NCBI RefSeq assembly: GCF_018131185.1
Contig: NZ_JAFCJE010000004.1
Span: 310,001-374,000, forward strand
Reading direction: 5' to 3'
Length of the DNA stretch: 64,000 nucleotides
Source of the DNA: Bradyrhizobium diazoefficiens
GTDB lineage: Bacteria; Pseudomonadota; Alphaproteobacteria; Rhizobiales; Xanthobacteraceae
Part shown: piece after piece, positions 17,200 through 26,373 of the stretch
How the letters are laid out: each line of letters opens with the position of its first letter
Numbering within the stretch: the first letter of the stretch is position 1
The notes under the pieces: model-generated
What the model saw: the letters and a program-made list of their open reading frames with translations, nothing else
What the model was told of the DNA's origin: nothing
Database searches by the model: none
Made by a program: the position numbers and the translations under genes

Positions 17200-17808
17200 A
17201 TGTCACAGCAGAGCAGCATGCATTTCTACCTCAATTGGGCCAAGGAGCGGATCGACGAAATGGATGCAGCCTTGGCTTCGTTCGAGGTCAAGGCCGGTCA
17301 GGCCAAAGCCGAATCCAAGGTCAAGACCGATCAGCTCCTGTCCGATCTGACGAAGCGCCGCGACGAGTTTCAGGCGGCGCTCAAGACCCAGGCGGCAGCA
17401 GGTGAAGCCGCCTGGACGGATGCCAAGGCCGATCTGGAAAAGCAATGGGCTGGATTTGAAGCCCAGGTGAAGACCTACTTCGAAGGCGCAGGCAAGCAGC
17501 TCGAGCAGCAGCAGGCCACGTTCAAGGACGTTGCCGCCGCACAAGCCAAGGCCTGGCGCGAAGCCGCGGACAAATTCCGCGAGGCCGCGGGCAAAGTCGC
17601 CGCAGCCCGCACCGTCGATGTCGACGCGGCGCTCAAGCAGATGAAATCCGATGCGTCCGAAGCAGAAGCGCGTCTGCAGAAGCTGAAGCAGGCCGGCAGC
17701 GAATCCTGGTCGGTCCTGAGCGCCGCGCTCGCCGAATCCCGCAAGGCGTTCGACCAAGCGAACCAGGCCGCGTGGGACGCATTGAAAGGCGGGAATGTGA
17801 AGAGTTGA
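17200..17808 (+). CDS. Long-helix (coiled-coil) hypothetical protein
   Basis: A 202-residue protein with no membrane segment, predicted to be almost wholly helical: Lys/Glu/Ala/Gln-rich heptads from residue 8 to the end, with repeated AKA, EAA and QAAW blocks resembling apolipoprotein-like or late-embryogenesis-type proteins. It starts at ATG 17200 with GGAG 6-8 nt upstream; another ATG at 17188 is in frame. The repeated Trp spacing suggests an amphipathic bundle. The function is unknown; a stress-protection or surface-binding role would be a guess. Confidence 0.8.
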   Translation: MSQQSSMHFYLNWAKERIDEMDAALASFEVKAGQAKAESKVKTDQLLSDLTKRRDEFQAALKTQAAAGEAAWTDAKADLEKQWAGFEAQVKTYFEGAGKQLEQQQATFKDVAAAQAKAWREAADKFREAAGKVAAARTVDVDAALKQMKSDASEAEARLQKLKQAGSESWSVLSAALAESRKAFDQANQAAWDALKGGNVKS

Positions 17809-17906
17809 GGTTGTGCGGTGAGCCTGCCCGGATGGATGCAGGAGTGCGCTTGGCACGGCTGTGGCTCATACGCCCTTTCCTGCCGTCACACGCGGCGGCG
17901 GCTCGA

Positions 17907-18644
17907 TCAGGGCTGACGCCAACCTGACCCCGTCCCGCCAACCCCGGGATTGATGGCCAGCGACGCTCCAGCAGCGCCGCCGGCTTCATAGGCCGTCATC
18001 GACACCATCCGGCCCGTGCTGCGCTGGCTCCGGAGCTTGAGGTCGAGCTTGTCGAATTCTGTGTCGACCACCGAGGTCTTTAGGACGACCAGCCCGCGGC
18101 CAGTGCTTTCGTTGACCTGATCGCGACCGGCCTTGATCGCCACTAGCCTGTCCGCGATGGACGCCACCATCCCGAGCGTGAAGGAGGCATTGGCCAGATG
18201 CCGCTCCTGGTGCCGGAACCTGCTGTAATCGACCGAGGTCTTGAAGCGCCCAAGTTCGGCGCGCACGGCGCCGTCGATCAATTCGGCCAGATAATGCGCG
18301 ACCTCGACATCCGCGCCGAGACCGAAGAACACATAGCTGTTCTCGCCGGCCACATTCTTCTCGCGCCAGACCCGGCAATCGCAGAAATGAGCGATCGCGC
18401 CGATGCAGTCGTCCAGGGGAATTCGCTTCTTGCGGCGGGTCTCGAAGACCCTCCGTTCGCACGGCGAGGCGCGCAGCTCGACGTCGGAGAGCGACAGATC
18501 GTGCCGATCCAGCAGCTCGGCGACCTTGGCGGCGGCCGACAGCGCCTCGTCCTCGGTGCAGCCATTGGCGATCGTCTTGGCGCGCAACGCCTGGATGCGA
18601 AGCTTGAGCTTGTCGAGCGCGGCCGGAGTGGACGTCTGATTCAC
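17907..18644 (-). CDS. DUF2786 domain-containing protein
   Basis: A 245-residue protein whose N-terminus (residues 10-50: KLKLRIQALRAKTIANGCTE...AAAKVAELLDRHDLS, abbreviated) is typical of DUF2786, which is followed in this family by a helical C-terminal domain. The function of the family is unknown; some members occur in phages. The start is GTG at 18644, preceded by AGGTGA. It stands alone. A composition like the neighbours argues against very recent transfer. Confidence 0.82.
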   Translation of the reverse strand: MNQTSTPAALDKLKLRIQALRAKTIANGCTEDEALSAAAKVAELLDRHDLSLSDVELRASPCERRVFETRRKKRIPLDDCIGAIAHFCDCRVWREKNVAGENSYVFFGLGADVEVAHYLAELIDGAVRAELGRFKTSVDYSRFRHQERHLANASFTLGMVASIADRLVAIKAGRDQVNESTGRGLVVLKTSVVDTEFDKLDLKLRSQRSTGRMVSMTAYEAGGAAGASLAINPGVGGTGSGWRQP

Positions 18645-18784
18645 TGGTCACCTGTCTGGGAAAGCCTGGCCGACGGATCTCGGTTGGATTGAGTGGCGGA
18701 AGGGCACCACATCTTCTTCTTGCCTTCACGATCGAGATATCGGACAGCGGTTGGTAGAAAGCTGTCATCACAGAAGGTCATGGA

Positions 18785-18949
18785 ATGTCGAATAGACGGT
18801 GGATGATCATCCTGCTGGTTACCGTGCTGGCCGTTTGCTCGATCGTGGCGGGCGCTCGGTACTATCTAAGCAGGTGCCATGGCATGGACGCGTGCGCAGC
18901 CGCCGAAGCCGAAAGCCATGAGCGCGATAAGCCAGCCGAGCCACAATAG
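18785..18949 (+). CDS. Small single-span membrane protein (54 aa)
   Basis: ATG at 18785 to TAG at 18947-18949 encodes 54 residues: a short basic start (MSNRRW), one transmembrane helix (about residues 7-24), then a periplasmic or cytoplasmic tail with two Cys (residues 31 and 37) and an Ala/Glu-rich end. AGAAGG lies about 10 nt upstream. The gene is short but looks like a typical small inner-membrane protein. The function is unknown. Confidence 0.55.
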   Translation: MSNRRWMIILLVTVLAVCSIVAGARYYLSRCHGMDACAAAEAESHERDKPAEPQ

Positions 18950-19243
18950 TTTTTGGATGCTTCGCGTCTCCGACGTTGCGAATGTTGTCATGCCCAGCGT
19001 ACTTCATATTTAGATCTTGGAACCGTCTCCCACCGATAAACTAAGTTCTTATCGGCACCACATTGCCGCCCTGCCTCACCGGCGCGCCGGCAGTGGGCCG
19101 CCTCCCGGTATGCGCCGGCGCCATCTCGGACATCTCGTTCGGGTAACTGATCTGCTCGGTGCACCAGTCCTTGAAGGTCGACTGGAGCCATGGACGGTCA
19201 GGTCCTTCCTCTAAGGCTCACGGAGTGGAGGCGGCTATAGTGC

Positions 19244-19333
19244 TGGCGGAAGGGGTGGGATTCGAACCCACGGTACCCTTGCGGGCACGCCGGTTTTCAA
19301 GACCGGTGCCTTAAACCACTCGGCCACCCTTCC
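19244..19333 (-). tRNA. tRNA-Ser(TGA)
   Basis: A class II tRNA read on the minus strand from 19333 to 19247, with the CCA end encoded (19246-19244). The acceptor stem GGAAGGG pairs with CCCTTCC, the anticodon loop is CTTGAAA (anticodon TGA, reading UCA) closed by a CCGGT/ACCGG stem, a long variable arm is present, and the T arm reads GGTTCGAATCC. All standard features of tRNA-Ser are visible. Confidence 0.97.
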
Positions 19334-19470
19334 AAAACCCGTAATGGCTGTCGCTTAACGCAGTCGACCGCGCAAGGCAACGCCAAGTTCGCCTCGGGTC
19401 CAAACCTGTGCGGGCGGGGGCGCAGCAACGGCAGCTGACGAGGTGCGTCCAACTCGCATTTCAGCCTGCC

Positions 19471-19815
19471 CTAGCCAGTCGGGCAATCAACCAGCACGGC
19501 GCTTCGGATGTATTTGGTTCTCTGGTGGTCGCTGACATGGCGGCCGAATTGAGGGCTGAAATTGAGGTCATAGCGGCACCCTGCCCGCATGGCCTGGTGG
19601 ATCGCGCCCCGCTCGATCACATAGCTTCCTTCCGGGAGCGTCTTGAGGCGAACCTGCGCGATCGTCTGTTCCTGGCCGTGGTCCGGGCCGAGATAGGTGA
19701 CGCGGTCGGTCGAACCGACCGACCAGGCAATTGCAAACACGCAGGCGATCGAGGCAACGAGACCGGCGACCAGACCGAGTTGCGGTTGCGGAATGGATTC
19801 CGAGGGCAAGCTCAT
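19471..19815 (-). CDS. Hypothetical protein with one N-terminal membrane helix
   Basis: A 114-residue protein with a hydrophobic segment at residues about 13-33 and a soluble C-terminal domain of some 75 residues, probably periplasmic, containing two Cys (residues about 80 and 111). No known domain was recognised. Its codon bias and position just downstream of another small envelope protein gene support it being real. Confidence 0.65.
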   Translation of the reverse strand: MSLPSESIPQPQLGLVAGLVASIACVFAIAWSVGSTDRVTYLGPDHGQEQTIAQVRLKTLPEGSYVIERGAIHQAMRAGCRYDLNFSPQFGRHVSDHQRTKYIRSAVLVDCPTG

Positions 19816-19870
19816 CTCGTTTCGTGTCGATCCACGCTTGCCGGTTCAAACACCTCCTCAGCGCGCAAGA

Positions 19871-19898
19871 GAAAACGGCGCCCCGCAAGGGAGCGCCG
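19871..19898 (-). terminator. Rho-independent terminator after the Cys/Tyr-rich secreted protein gene
   Basis: On the minus strand a G/C-rich stem (CGGCGC with GCGCCG, extended by CCC/GGG across a bulge) is followed directly by TTTTC. It lies about 30 nt after the stop codon at 19927, in the correct orientation to end that transcript. Confidence 0.7.
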
Positions 19899-19926
19899 CG
19901 TGAATGGTCTTCGAAGTGCGCCGGAC

Positions 19927-20301
19927 TCAGTAACCGCAGGACGCGCAGTTCATCTGCACCGGGGCGTAATAGGAATAGCCCGGCGAAACCATCTCGACGC
20001 GCTGGCGCGTGGCGTATTGCGGCGGGATGCGCTGGTACTGGACGCTGGGCGGCGCGACCATCACGGTCTGTGGCACCATCACGGTGCGGTACTGCGCCGG
20101 CGTGCGATGCGCGACGACGGAGCCCGGTGAGACCATCACGGTCTCGTCGACGGTGCGGTATTGCGGCTGCACGTATTGCTGCTGATAGCAGGTCGTGCAC
20201 GGCGGCGGCGTGTAGCAATTGTAGCAGCCGGCGGAGGCTGCGCCCGTCATGGAAATCGCGGCGACGGCGGTCGAGAAAACAACGGCGAGAGTGCGAGACA
20301 T
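19927..20301 (-). CDS. Secreted Tyr/Val/Gln-rich protein with CxxC pairs
   Basis: A 124-residue exported protein: Sec signal peptide (residues 1-24, cleavage after GAASA), then a mature part of low complexity with CYNC and CTTC pairs near the start and CASC at the end. The middle repeats short blocks such as QYRTV and TVMVSPG/TVMVPQ. The composition suggests an extended, possibly disulfide-linked envelope or surface protein. No domain was recognised. It is followed by a good terminator, so it is transcribed alone. Confidence 0.75.
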   Translation of the reverse strand: MSRTLAVVFSTAVAAISMTGAASAGCYNCYTPPPCTTCYQQQYVQPQYRTVDETVMVSPGSVVAHRTPAQYRTVMVPQTVMVAPPSVQYQRIPPQYATRQRVEMVSPGYSYYAPVQMNCASCGY

Positions 20302-20468
20302 TGTGGTGGTGCCCCAGTTGCCCGAAATGGATTTGCGAAGGTCGCCGCAGTATACGCCGCAAAACGCCGCTTTGCCGAAGTTCGTGGAGGCATCCTTAAT
20401 GCGAACGGCCGGCTTTCGCCGGCCGTTCAGATCTTGTTGACCATGCGCGCGAGGCGAACGGCGCGTAC

Positions 20469-22319
20469 TCAGTTCGAACGCCGCTTCACCTCACGCACCG
20501 CGCCGCGCGCGGCGCTGGTGGTGAGCGCAGCGTAAGCCTGCAGCGCGGTCGAGACGTTGCGCTTGCGGCCTTGCGCCTGCCAGGCGGCATCGCCCTTGGC
20601 CTCTTCGGCCGCGCGGCGCTTGGCGAGCTCCTCGTCGGAGACCTCCAGCGTGATGCTGCGGTTGGGGATGTCGATGGCGATGATGTCGCCGGTCTGTACC
20701 AGTCCGATGTTGCCGCCTTCCGCCGCTTCCGGCGACAGATGGCCGATCGAGAGGCCCGAGGAGCCACCCGAGAAGCGTCCGTCGGTGACGAGCGCGCAGG
20801 CTTTGCCGAGGCCCATCGATTTCAGATAGCTCGTCGGATACAGCATCTCCTGCATGCCGGGGCCGCCGCGCGGGCCCTCATAGATGATGACCACGACCTC
20901 GCCGGCGACGACCTTGCCACCCAGGATGCCCTCGACGGCCGCGTCCTGGCTTTCGAACACGCGCGCCGGGCCGGAGAATTTCAGGATCGAGGCGTCGACG
21001 CCCGCGGTCTTCACGATGCAGCCGTCCTGCGCGAGGTTGCCGTAGAGCACGGCGAGGCCGCCGTCCTTGCTGAAGGCGTGTTCGAGGTCACGCACGACGC
21101 CCTTCTCGCGGTCGGCGTCGAGCTCGTCGTAGCGGCGCTCCTGGCTGAAGGCGACTTGCGTGGGAATGCCGCCGGGCGAGGCGCGGAAGAAGGTGCGGAC
21201 CGCCTCGCTCTTGGAGCGCTTGATGTCCCAACGCTCCAGCGACTCCTTCATGGTCGGCGCATGCACGGTCGAGACCGAAGTGTCGATCAGGCCGGCGCGG
21301 TCGAGCTCACCCAGGATGCCCATGATGCCGCCGGCGCGATGCACGTCCTCGACATGCACGTCGGCGACCGACGGCGCGACCTTGCACAGCACGGGCACGC
21401 GGCGCGACAAGCGGTCGATGTCCTGCATGGTGAACTTGACCTCGCCTTCATGGGCGGCGGCGAGCAGATGCAGCACGGTGTTGGTCGAGCCGCCCATGGC
21501 GATGTCGAGCGTCATGGCGTTCTCGAACGCCTTGAAATTCGCGACGTTGCGCGGCAATACCGAAACGTCGTCCTGCTCGTAATAGCGGCGGACCAGGTCG
21601 ACGATGGTGTGGCCGGCCTCGACGAACAGGCGCTTGCGGTCGGCATGGGTCGCGACCACCGTGCCGTTGCCGGGCAGCGCGAGGCCAAGCGCCTCGGTCA
21701 GGCAGTTCATCGAATTGGCGGTGAACATGCCCGAGCAGGAGCCGCAGGTCGGGCACGCCGAGCGCTCGATCACCTTGACGTCCTCGTCGCTGACCTTGCT
21801 GTCGGCCGCCGCGACCATGGCGTCGATGAGGTCGACGGCCTTGGTCTTGCCGGCCAGCTTGACCTTGCCGGCCTCCATCGGCCCGCCCGAGACGAACACG
21901 GCGGGGATGTTGAGCCGCAGCGCGGCCATCAGCATGCCGGGCGTGATCTTGTCGCAATTAGAGATGCAGACGAGGCCGTCGGCGCAGTGCGCGTTGGCCA
22001 TGTACTCGACGCTGTCGGCGATCAGCTCGCGTGACGGCAGGCTGTAGAGCATGCCGTCATGGCCCATGGCGATGCCGTCATCGACCGCGATGGTGTTGAA
22101 CTCCTTGGCGACGCCGCCGGCCTGCTCGATCTCGCGGGCGACGAGCTGGCCAAGGTCCTTCAGATGGACGTGGCCGGGCACGAACTGGGTGAAGGAGTTG
22201 ACGACGGCGATGATCGGCTTGCCGAAATCGCCGTCCTTCATGCCGGTCGCGCGCCAAAGGCCGCGGGCGCCCGCCATGTTGCGGCCGTGGGTGGTCGTGC
22301 GGGAGCGATAGGCTGGCAT
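20469..22319 (-). CDS. ilvD: Dihydroxy-acid dehydratase
   Basis: This 616-residue Fe-S enzyme catalyses the third step of valine/isoleucine synthesis, dehydrating 2,3-dihydroxy-3-methyl acids to 2-oxo acids. The start [19 protein letters not shown] is the family signature. The cluster-ligand motifs [12 protein letters not shown] and [20 protein letters not shown] are intact, and [19 protein letters not shown] near the C-terminus is conserved. The length matches the E. coli-type enzyme. It is a single gene; the other branched-chain genes are not nearby. Confidence 0.97.
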   Translation of the reverse strand: MPAYRSRTTTHGRNMAGARGLWRATGMKDGDFGKPIIAVVNSFTQFVPGHVHLKDLGQLVAREIEQAGGVAKEFNTIAVDDGIAMGHDGMLYSLPSRELIADSVEYMANAHCADGLVCISNCDKITPGMLMAALRLNIPAVFVSGGPMEAGKVKLAGKTKAVDLIDAMVAAADSKVSDEDVKVIERSACPTCGSCSGMFTANSMNCLTEALGLALPGNGTVVATHADRKRLFVEAGHTIVDLVRRYYEQDDVSVLPRNVANFKAFENAMTLDIAMGGSTNTVLHLLAAAHEGEVKFTMQDIDRLSRRVPVLCKVAPSVADVHVEDVHRAGGIMGILGELDRAGLIDTSVSTVHAPTMKESLERWDIKRSKSEAVRTFFRASPGGIPTQVAFSQERRYDELDADREKGVVRDLEHAFSKDGGLAVLYGNLAQDGCIVKTAGVDASILKFSGPARVFESQDAAVEGILGGKVVAGEVVVIIYEGPRGGPGMQEMLYPTSYLKSMGLGKACALVTDGRFSGGSSGLSIGHLSPEAAEGGNIGLVQTGDIIAIDIPNRSITLEVSDEELAKRRAAEEAKGDAAWQAQGRKRNVSTALQAYAALTTSAARGAVREVKRRSN

Positions 22320-22486
22320 GGCGGTTTCCGTCCTCGGTTTTGGCCGGGCGGGCGAAAAAATATGAAGCCGCCTCAGACCTTTGTGGCCGGATAGCGCACG
22401 CCGGGAACGCGCGCAACGGGAACTTGGGCCGGACAGGGCTCCCCTGCTCCCGGCGCGGGGTCTGCGTCGCTGCCTATCTTACTCTC

Positions 22487-22595
22487 CCGTCATTCCGGGG
22501 CGATGCGCAGCATCGAACCCGGAATCCATCGGGCGGCGGCACCCGCGGGACAATGGATTCCGGGTTCGCGCCTTCGGCGCGCCCCGGAATGACGG
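22487..22595. repeat. 109-bp nested palindromic repeat
   Basis: The outer arms are a perfect 15-bp inverted repeat (22487-22501 with 22581-22595, CCGTCATTCCGGGGC). The inner arms are another perfect 15-bp inverted repeat (22515-22529 with 22553-22567), and small hairpins sit between them (GATGC/GCATC and GCGCC/GGCGC). The whole could form a cruciform. I recall this sequence family as a common intergenic repeat in Bradyrhizobium and relatives. It lies between ilvD and the ABC importer operon. Confidence 0.85.
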
Positions 22596-22617
22596 CGGAT
22601 GGCCTCGAGGCGCAGCC

Positions 22618-23478
22618 CTACTGCAGCGTCGGATCGAGCCGGTCGCGCAGCCAGTCGCCGATCACGGAGACCGCCAGCGTGGTGATCACGATGGTGGTGG
22701 CCGGCGCCAGCATGATCCAGGGCGCCCGGGTCAGGTATTCCCGGCCATAGCCGACCATGTTGCCGAGGCTGGTCATCGGCGGCTGCACGCCGAGGCCGAG
22801 GAAGGACAGGCCCGATTCCATCAGGATCACCTCGGGGAACACCAGCGTGGTCGAGACGATCAGGGTCGAGGCGATGTTGGGCAGGATGTGCCGGAGGTAG
22901 ATCCGCGGCGGCGTCGCTCCGAGTTGGCGGACGGCGGCGGCGTAGCCTTGCGCGTTGGCGGAGATGGCAAGTCCCCGCGCGATGCGGGCATAGCGCTCCC
23001 AGCCGAACAGTCCCATCAGGCCGATCAGAAGCGGCAGCGAATTGCCGAAGAAGGCGAGCACGGCGAGCGCCATGATCAGGAAGGGCATGCTGGCCTGGAA
23101 GTCGGTCAGCATCAACACGAACTGCTCGACGGCCCCGCGGAAATGCGCGGCCAGGAAGCCGAGCGTGGTGCCGACCACGGCGGAGATCGCGGTGGCGCCG
23201 AAGGCGATCAGCAGCGAGATGCGGATCGAGACGAGCAGCCGCGACAGCACGTCCCGGCCGAGCTCGTCGGTGCCGAGCCAGTGCGCGGCATTGCCGGGCG
23301 CGGCCAGGCGGTTGCGCAGGTCGAGCTGGGTGAAACCGTAAGGCGCGATCTTCTCCGCGAAGGCCGCGATCACCAGCATGGCGACGATCCAGGTCACCGC
23401 GAGCGCGACCGAGACCGGGATTGCGGGCAGGCTGATGCGGCGGCGAACCGTTGTATCCTTCAGCGTCGCGTCGGTCAT
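22618..23478 (-). CDS. Peptide-type ABC transporter permease (DppC family)
   Basis: This 286-residue inner-membrane subunit of a dipeptide/oligopeptide/nickel-class importer has the DppC N-terminal domain (one helix, then HWLGTDELGRDVLSRLL) and the permease core with the EAA-loop AVRQLGATPPRIYLRHILPN. The ATG at 23478 overlaps the stop of the DppB-like gene by 4 nt (ATGA), which fixes the start. It is the last gene of the operon. Confidence 0.93.
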   Translation of the reverse strand: MTDATLKDTTVRRRISLPAIPVSVALAVTWIVAMLVIAAFAEKIAPYGFTQLDLRNRLAAPGNAAHWLGTDELGRDVLSRLLVSIRISLLIAFGATAISAVVGTTLGFLAAHFRGAVEQFVLMLTDFQASMPFLIMALAVLAFFGNSLPLLIGLMGLFGWERYARIARGLAISANAQGYAAAVRQLGATPPRIYLRHILPNIASTLIVSTTLVFPEVILMESGLSFLGLGVQPPMTSLGNMVGYGREYLTRAPWIMLAPATTIVITTLAVSVIGDWLRDRLDPTLQ

Positions 23479-24404
23479 GCGTGGGCTCCCTTGGCGCGCA
23501 ACCGCGGATCGAGAAAGCCGTAGAGAAAGTCGACGATCAAATTGGACGTGACCATGGTCATCGCCACCAGCAAGAGGATGCACTGCACGACGGCGAGGTC
23601 GCGGTTGGCGACGGCGACGACGAGCAGGCGCCCTACTCCCGGCCAGGAAAATACGCTTTCGACCACGACCGCGCCCGCGATCAGCGTGCCCACCATGAAG
23701 CCCAGAATGGTGACCGTCGGGATCGCTGCATTCGGCAGCGCATGGGACGTCACCACCTTGCGCCACGGCACACCCTTGGCGGAGGCGGTGCGGATATAGG
23801 GCTGGCCCAGCACCTCCAGCATCGCGCTTCGGGTAAAGCGCGCCAGCACGGCGGCACCGCCGAGGCTGAGCGTGACGATGGGCAGGATCGCGTGGCGCCA
23901 GCTGTCCTGGCCGCCCGACGGAAGCCAACCGAGCTGCACGGCGAAGACGAGCACGAGCAGCAGCGCCAGCACGAAGCTCGGCACGGTGAAGCCGGCAACC
24001 GCCGTCATCATCACGGCGCGGTCGATCCCCGAACCCCGATGCAGCGCGGCATAGATGCCGGCGGGGATACCGAGCACGACCTTGAAGAAGAAGGCCGGCA
24101 ACGTCAGCGCCAGCGTCGCCGGGATCCGCTCCAGCACGAGCTCGATCGCGGGCCGCCCGTCGCGCATGGAGCGGCCGAGCTCGCCCTTGGCGATGGCGCC
24201 GAAATAATCGAAATACTGGAACCAGATGGGATCATCGAGACCCCAAGCCTTGCGGAACGCCGCCAGTACCTCCGGCGGCGCCTCCGGTCCGAGGATCATC
24301 AGCGCCGGATCGCCTGACAACCGCAGCACGACAAAGGCGAAGGTGACGACGAGCACGATCGTGAGCGCCGCACGCCCGATGCGGATGGCGAAATAACGTC
24401 CCAT
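23475..24404 (-). CDS. Peptide-type ABC transporter permease (DppB family)
   Basis: This 309-residue permease has six predicted membrane helices and the DppB pattern: an N-terminal helix (residues 10-30), GLDDPIWFQYFDYFGAIAKGE, and the EAA-loop RTASAKGVPWRKVVTSHALPNA. It pairs with the DppC-like subunit to form the channel. Its start codon shares 1 nt with the stop of the preceding ATPase gene (TGATG), and its end overlaps the dppC-like start. Confidence 0.93.
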   Translation of the reverse strand: MGRYFAIRIGRAALTIVLVVTFAFVVLRLSGDPALMILGPEAPPEVLAAFRKAWGLDDPIWFQYFDYFGAIAKGELGRSMRDGRPAIELVLERIPATLALTLPAFFFKVVLGIPAGIYAALHRGSGIDRAVMMTAVAGFTVPSFVLALLLVLVFAVQLGWLPSGGQDSWRHAILPIVTLSLGGAAVLARFTRSAMLEVLGQPYIRTASAKGVPWRKVVTSHALPNAAIPTVTILGFMVGTLIAGAVVVESVFSWPGVGRLLVVAVANRDLAVVQCILLLVAMTMVTSNLIVDFLYGFLDPRLRAKGAHA

Positions 24405-25390
24405 CAGGCCGCGTCCCGCGTCTCGGCGCCGGTGACGAGGTGACAGGCGACTTGCCTGTTGCCGCCGACGGCCGCAAGCGCCGGTACCTCGCTCGCACAG
24501 CGCGCAATCGCACGTGGACAGCGCGGATGGAACGCACAGCCTTGGGGGCGCGCCGCCGGGTTCGGCGGGTCGCCTGCGAGCACGATGCGGCCCGCGCTGC
24601 GGCGGCCCGGCGCGGGCGAGGCCGAGACCAGCGCCTGGGTGTAGGGATGCTCGGGCCGCGCGAACAGATCGTCCGCGCTGCCGATCTCGACGATGCGGCC
24701 GAGATACATCACGGCGACGACATTGCTGATCTGCCTGACGACGCGCAGATCATGGCTGATGAACAGCAGCGTCAGCGACAATTGGGCCTGGAGATCGCAA
24801 AGCAGGTTCACGACCTGCGCCTGGATCGAGACGTCGAGCGCACTGACCGGTTCGTCGCAGACCAGAAAATCGGGTTTCGTGGCGAGCGCGCGTGCCAGCA
24901 CGATGCGCTGACGCTGGCCGCCCGAGAGCGCGCCGGGATAGCGCGCGCCATGCGCAGGGGTCAGCTCGACCGCGCGCAGCAGCTCGCGGACCCGCTCCTC
25001 GCGCTCGGCGGGCGTGCCGATGCCATGAATGTCGAGCGGCTCGCGGATCTGGGCCGCGACCGGCAAACGCCGGTCCAGCGCGCCGAGCGGGTCCTGAAAG
25101 ATCATCTGCATGCGCGCCCGCTGCGCGCGCCATGCCGGCGTGGCCGGCGCGGCCATCGGCTTGCCGTCGAACCGCACCTCGCCGCGATCGGGCGGCTCGA
25201 GACCGAGCACGATACGCCCTGTCGTCGACTTGCCCGAGCCGGACTCGCCGACGAGACCGAGCGTCTCGCCCTTGGCAATCGCCAGCGACACGCCGTCGAC
25301 GGCCTGAACGGCGGTGCTGCGCCCGAACATTCCGGAGCGCATCGCGTAGCTGCGCGAGACCGCGGACACTTCGACGAGCGACACACTCAT
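24404..25390 (-). CDS. Peptide-type ABC transporter ATP-binding protein (OppF/DppF family)
   Basis: A 328-residue ATPase with Walker [10 protein letters not shown], the signature LSGGQRQRI and Walker B LVCDEPVSALD. The C-terminal oligopeptide-type extension carries three closely spaced Cys (GCAFHPRCPRAIARC), which in characterised Dpp/Opp ATPases bind an Fe-S cluster. It powers the importer together with the OppD-like ATPase encoded just upstream, with a 4-nt ATGA overlap. Confidence 0.93.
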   Translation of the reverse strand: MSVSLVEVSAVSRSYAMRSGMFGRSTAVQAVDGVSLAIAKGETLGLVGESGSGKSTTGRIVLGLEPPDRGEVRFDGKPMAAPATPAWRAQRARMQMIFQDPLGALDRRLPVAAQIREPLDIHGIGTPAEREERVRELLRAVELTPAHGARYPGALSGGQRQRIVLARALATKPDFLVCDEPVSALDVSIQAQVVNLLCDLQAQLSLTLLFISHDLRVVRQISNVVAVMYLGRIVEIGSADDLFARPEHPYTQALVSASPAPGRRSAGRIVLAGDPPNPAARPQGCAFHPRCPRAIARCASEVPALAAVGGNRQVACHLVTGAETRDAA

Positions 25391-26370
25391 TCGGCGGCGA
25401 TCCCGAGCAGCGCGCGGCGCGACGCCTCGGCGCGGATGCAGGCGACGTTGCGGTCATGCGCGATCGGCGCCAGGGTCGGCGCGGCAAGGCCGCACGGCTC
25501 GGCCGCCAGCGTGCAACGCGGCGCGAAGGCGCAGCCATCGGGCATGTGCGCGGGATCGGGCACGGTCCCGGGAATGGCCGTCAGGCGCCGCCGTGGCCCC
25601 TCGAGCGGCGGCAGCGCGCCGATCAGGCCCTGGGCATAGGGATGCACGGGATCGGCAAAGAGCTGGTTGCTGGGTGCCTCCTCGACGATGCGGCCGGCAT
25701 ACATCACCGCGACGCGATCGCAATTCTCGGCGACGACGCCGAGATCGTGGCTGATCAGCACCATCGCCATGCCGAACTCGCGGCGGATGGTGGAGAGCAA
25801 TTCCAGGATCTGCGCCTGGATGGTGGCATCGAGCGCGGTGGTCGGCTCATCTGCGATCAGCAGGTCGGGATTTCCGGCAAGCGCCATCGCGATCATGATG
25901 CGCTGGACCTGGCCGCCGGAGAATTCGTGCGGATAGGCCTCCAGCCGCCGGCCCGCATCGGGAATGCCGACGAGATCGAGCAGCCGTCGCGCTTCCGCCT
26001 TCACGGCGTTGCCCTGGAGATCACGGTGCAGCGCCAGCGCTTCGCAGAGCTGCTTGCGGATGGTCAGCACCGGATTGAGCGCACTCGCCGGATCCTGGAA
26101 GATCATCGCGACCCGCCCGCCCCGCACCCGATCAAGCTCGGCGGCAGGAGCCCCGAGGATCTCGCGGCCATCGAGCTGTACTGAGCCCGTGACCTGCGCA
26201 TGCCGCGGCAGCAGGCCGAGGGCCGCGAGCCACGTCACCGACTTGCCGGAGCCGGACTCGCCGACGAGGCCGAGGGCCTCGCCCTTCTGCAAGCCGATGT
26301 CGACGCCACGCAGGACCGGCACGCCGCCAAAGGCGACGCGCAGGTTCTTGATGCTGACCAGCGGTGTCAC
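25387..26370 (-). CDS. Peptide-type ABC transporter ATP-binding protein (OppD/DppD family)
   Basis: A 327-residue ATPase with Walker [10 protein letters not shown], the signature [15 protein letters not shown] and Walker [12 protein letters not shown], plus the C-terminal Cys-containing extension ([15 protein letters not shown]). The start is GTG at 26370, only 3 nt after the solute-binding protein stop. The importer substrate could be a peptide, a sugar or another small solute; this class is not diagnostic. Confidence 0.93.
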   Translation of the reverse strand: MTPLVSIKNLRVAFGGVPVLRGVDIGLQKGEALGLVGESGSGKSVTWLAALGLLPRHAQVTGSVQLDGREILGAPAAELDRVRGGRVAMIFQDPASALNPVLTIRKQLCEALALHRDLQGNAVKAEARRLLDLVGIPDAGRRLEAYPHEFSGGQVQRIMIAMALAGNPDLLIADEPTTALDATIQAQILELLSTIRREFGMAMVLISHDLGVVAENCDRVAVMYAGRIVEEAPSNQLFADPVHPYAQGLIGALPPLEGPRRRLTAIPGTVPDPAHMPDGCAFAPRCTLAAEPCGLAAPTLAPIAHDRNVACIRAEASRRALLGIAAE

Positions 26371-26373
26371 GGC

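Noticed and set aside
20403..20428. Hairpin GAACGGCCGG/CCGGCCGTTC after ilvD as a terminator
   Set aside because: The stem is perfect but no T run follows on the minus strand, so intrinsic termination is doubtful.
22320..22480. A branched-chain leader peptide or riboswitch before ilvD
   Set aside because: I looked for Leu/Ile/Val codon runs and a following terminator in the minus-strand leader and saw neither.
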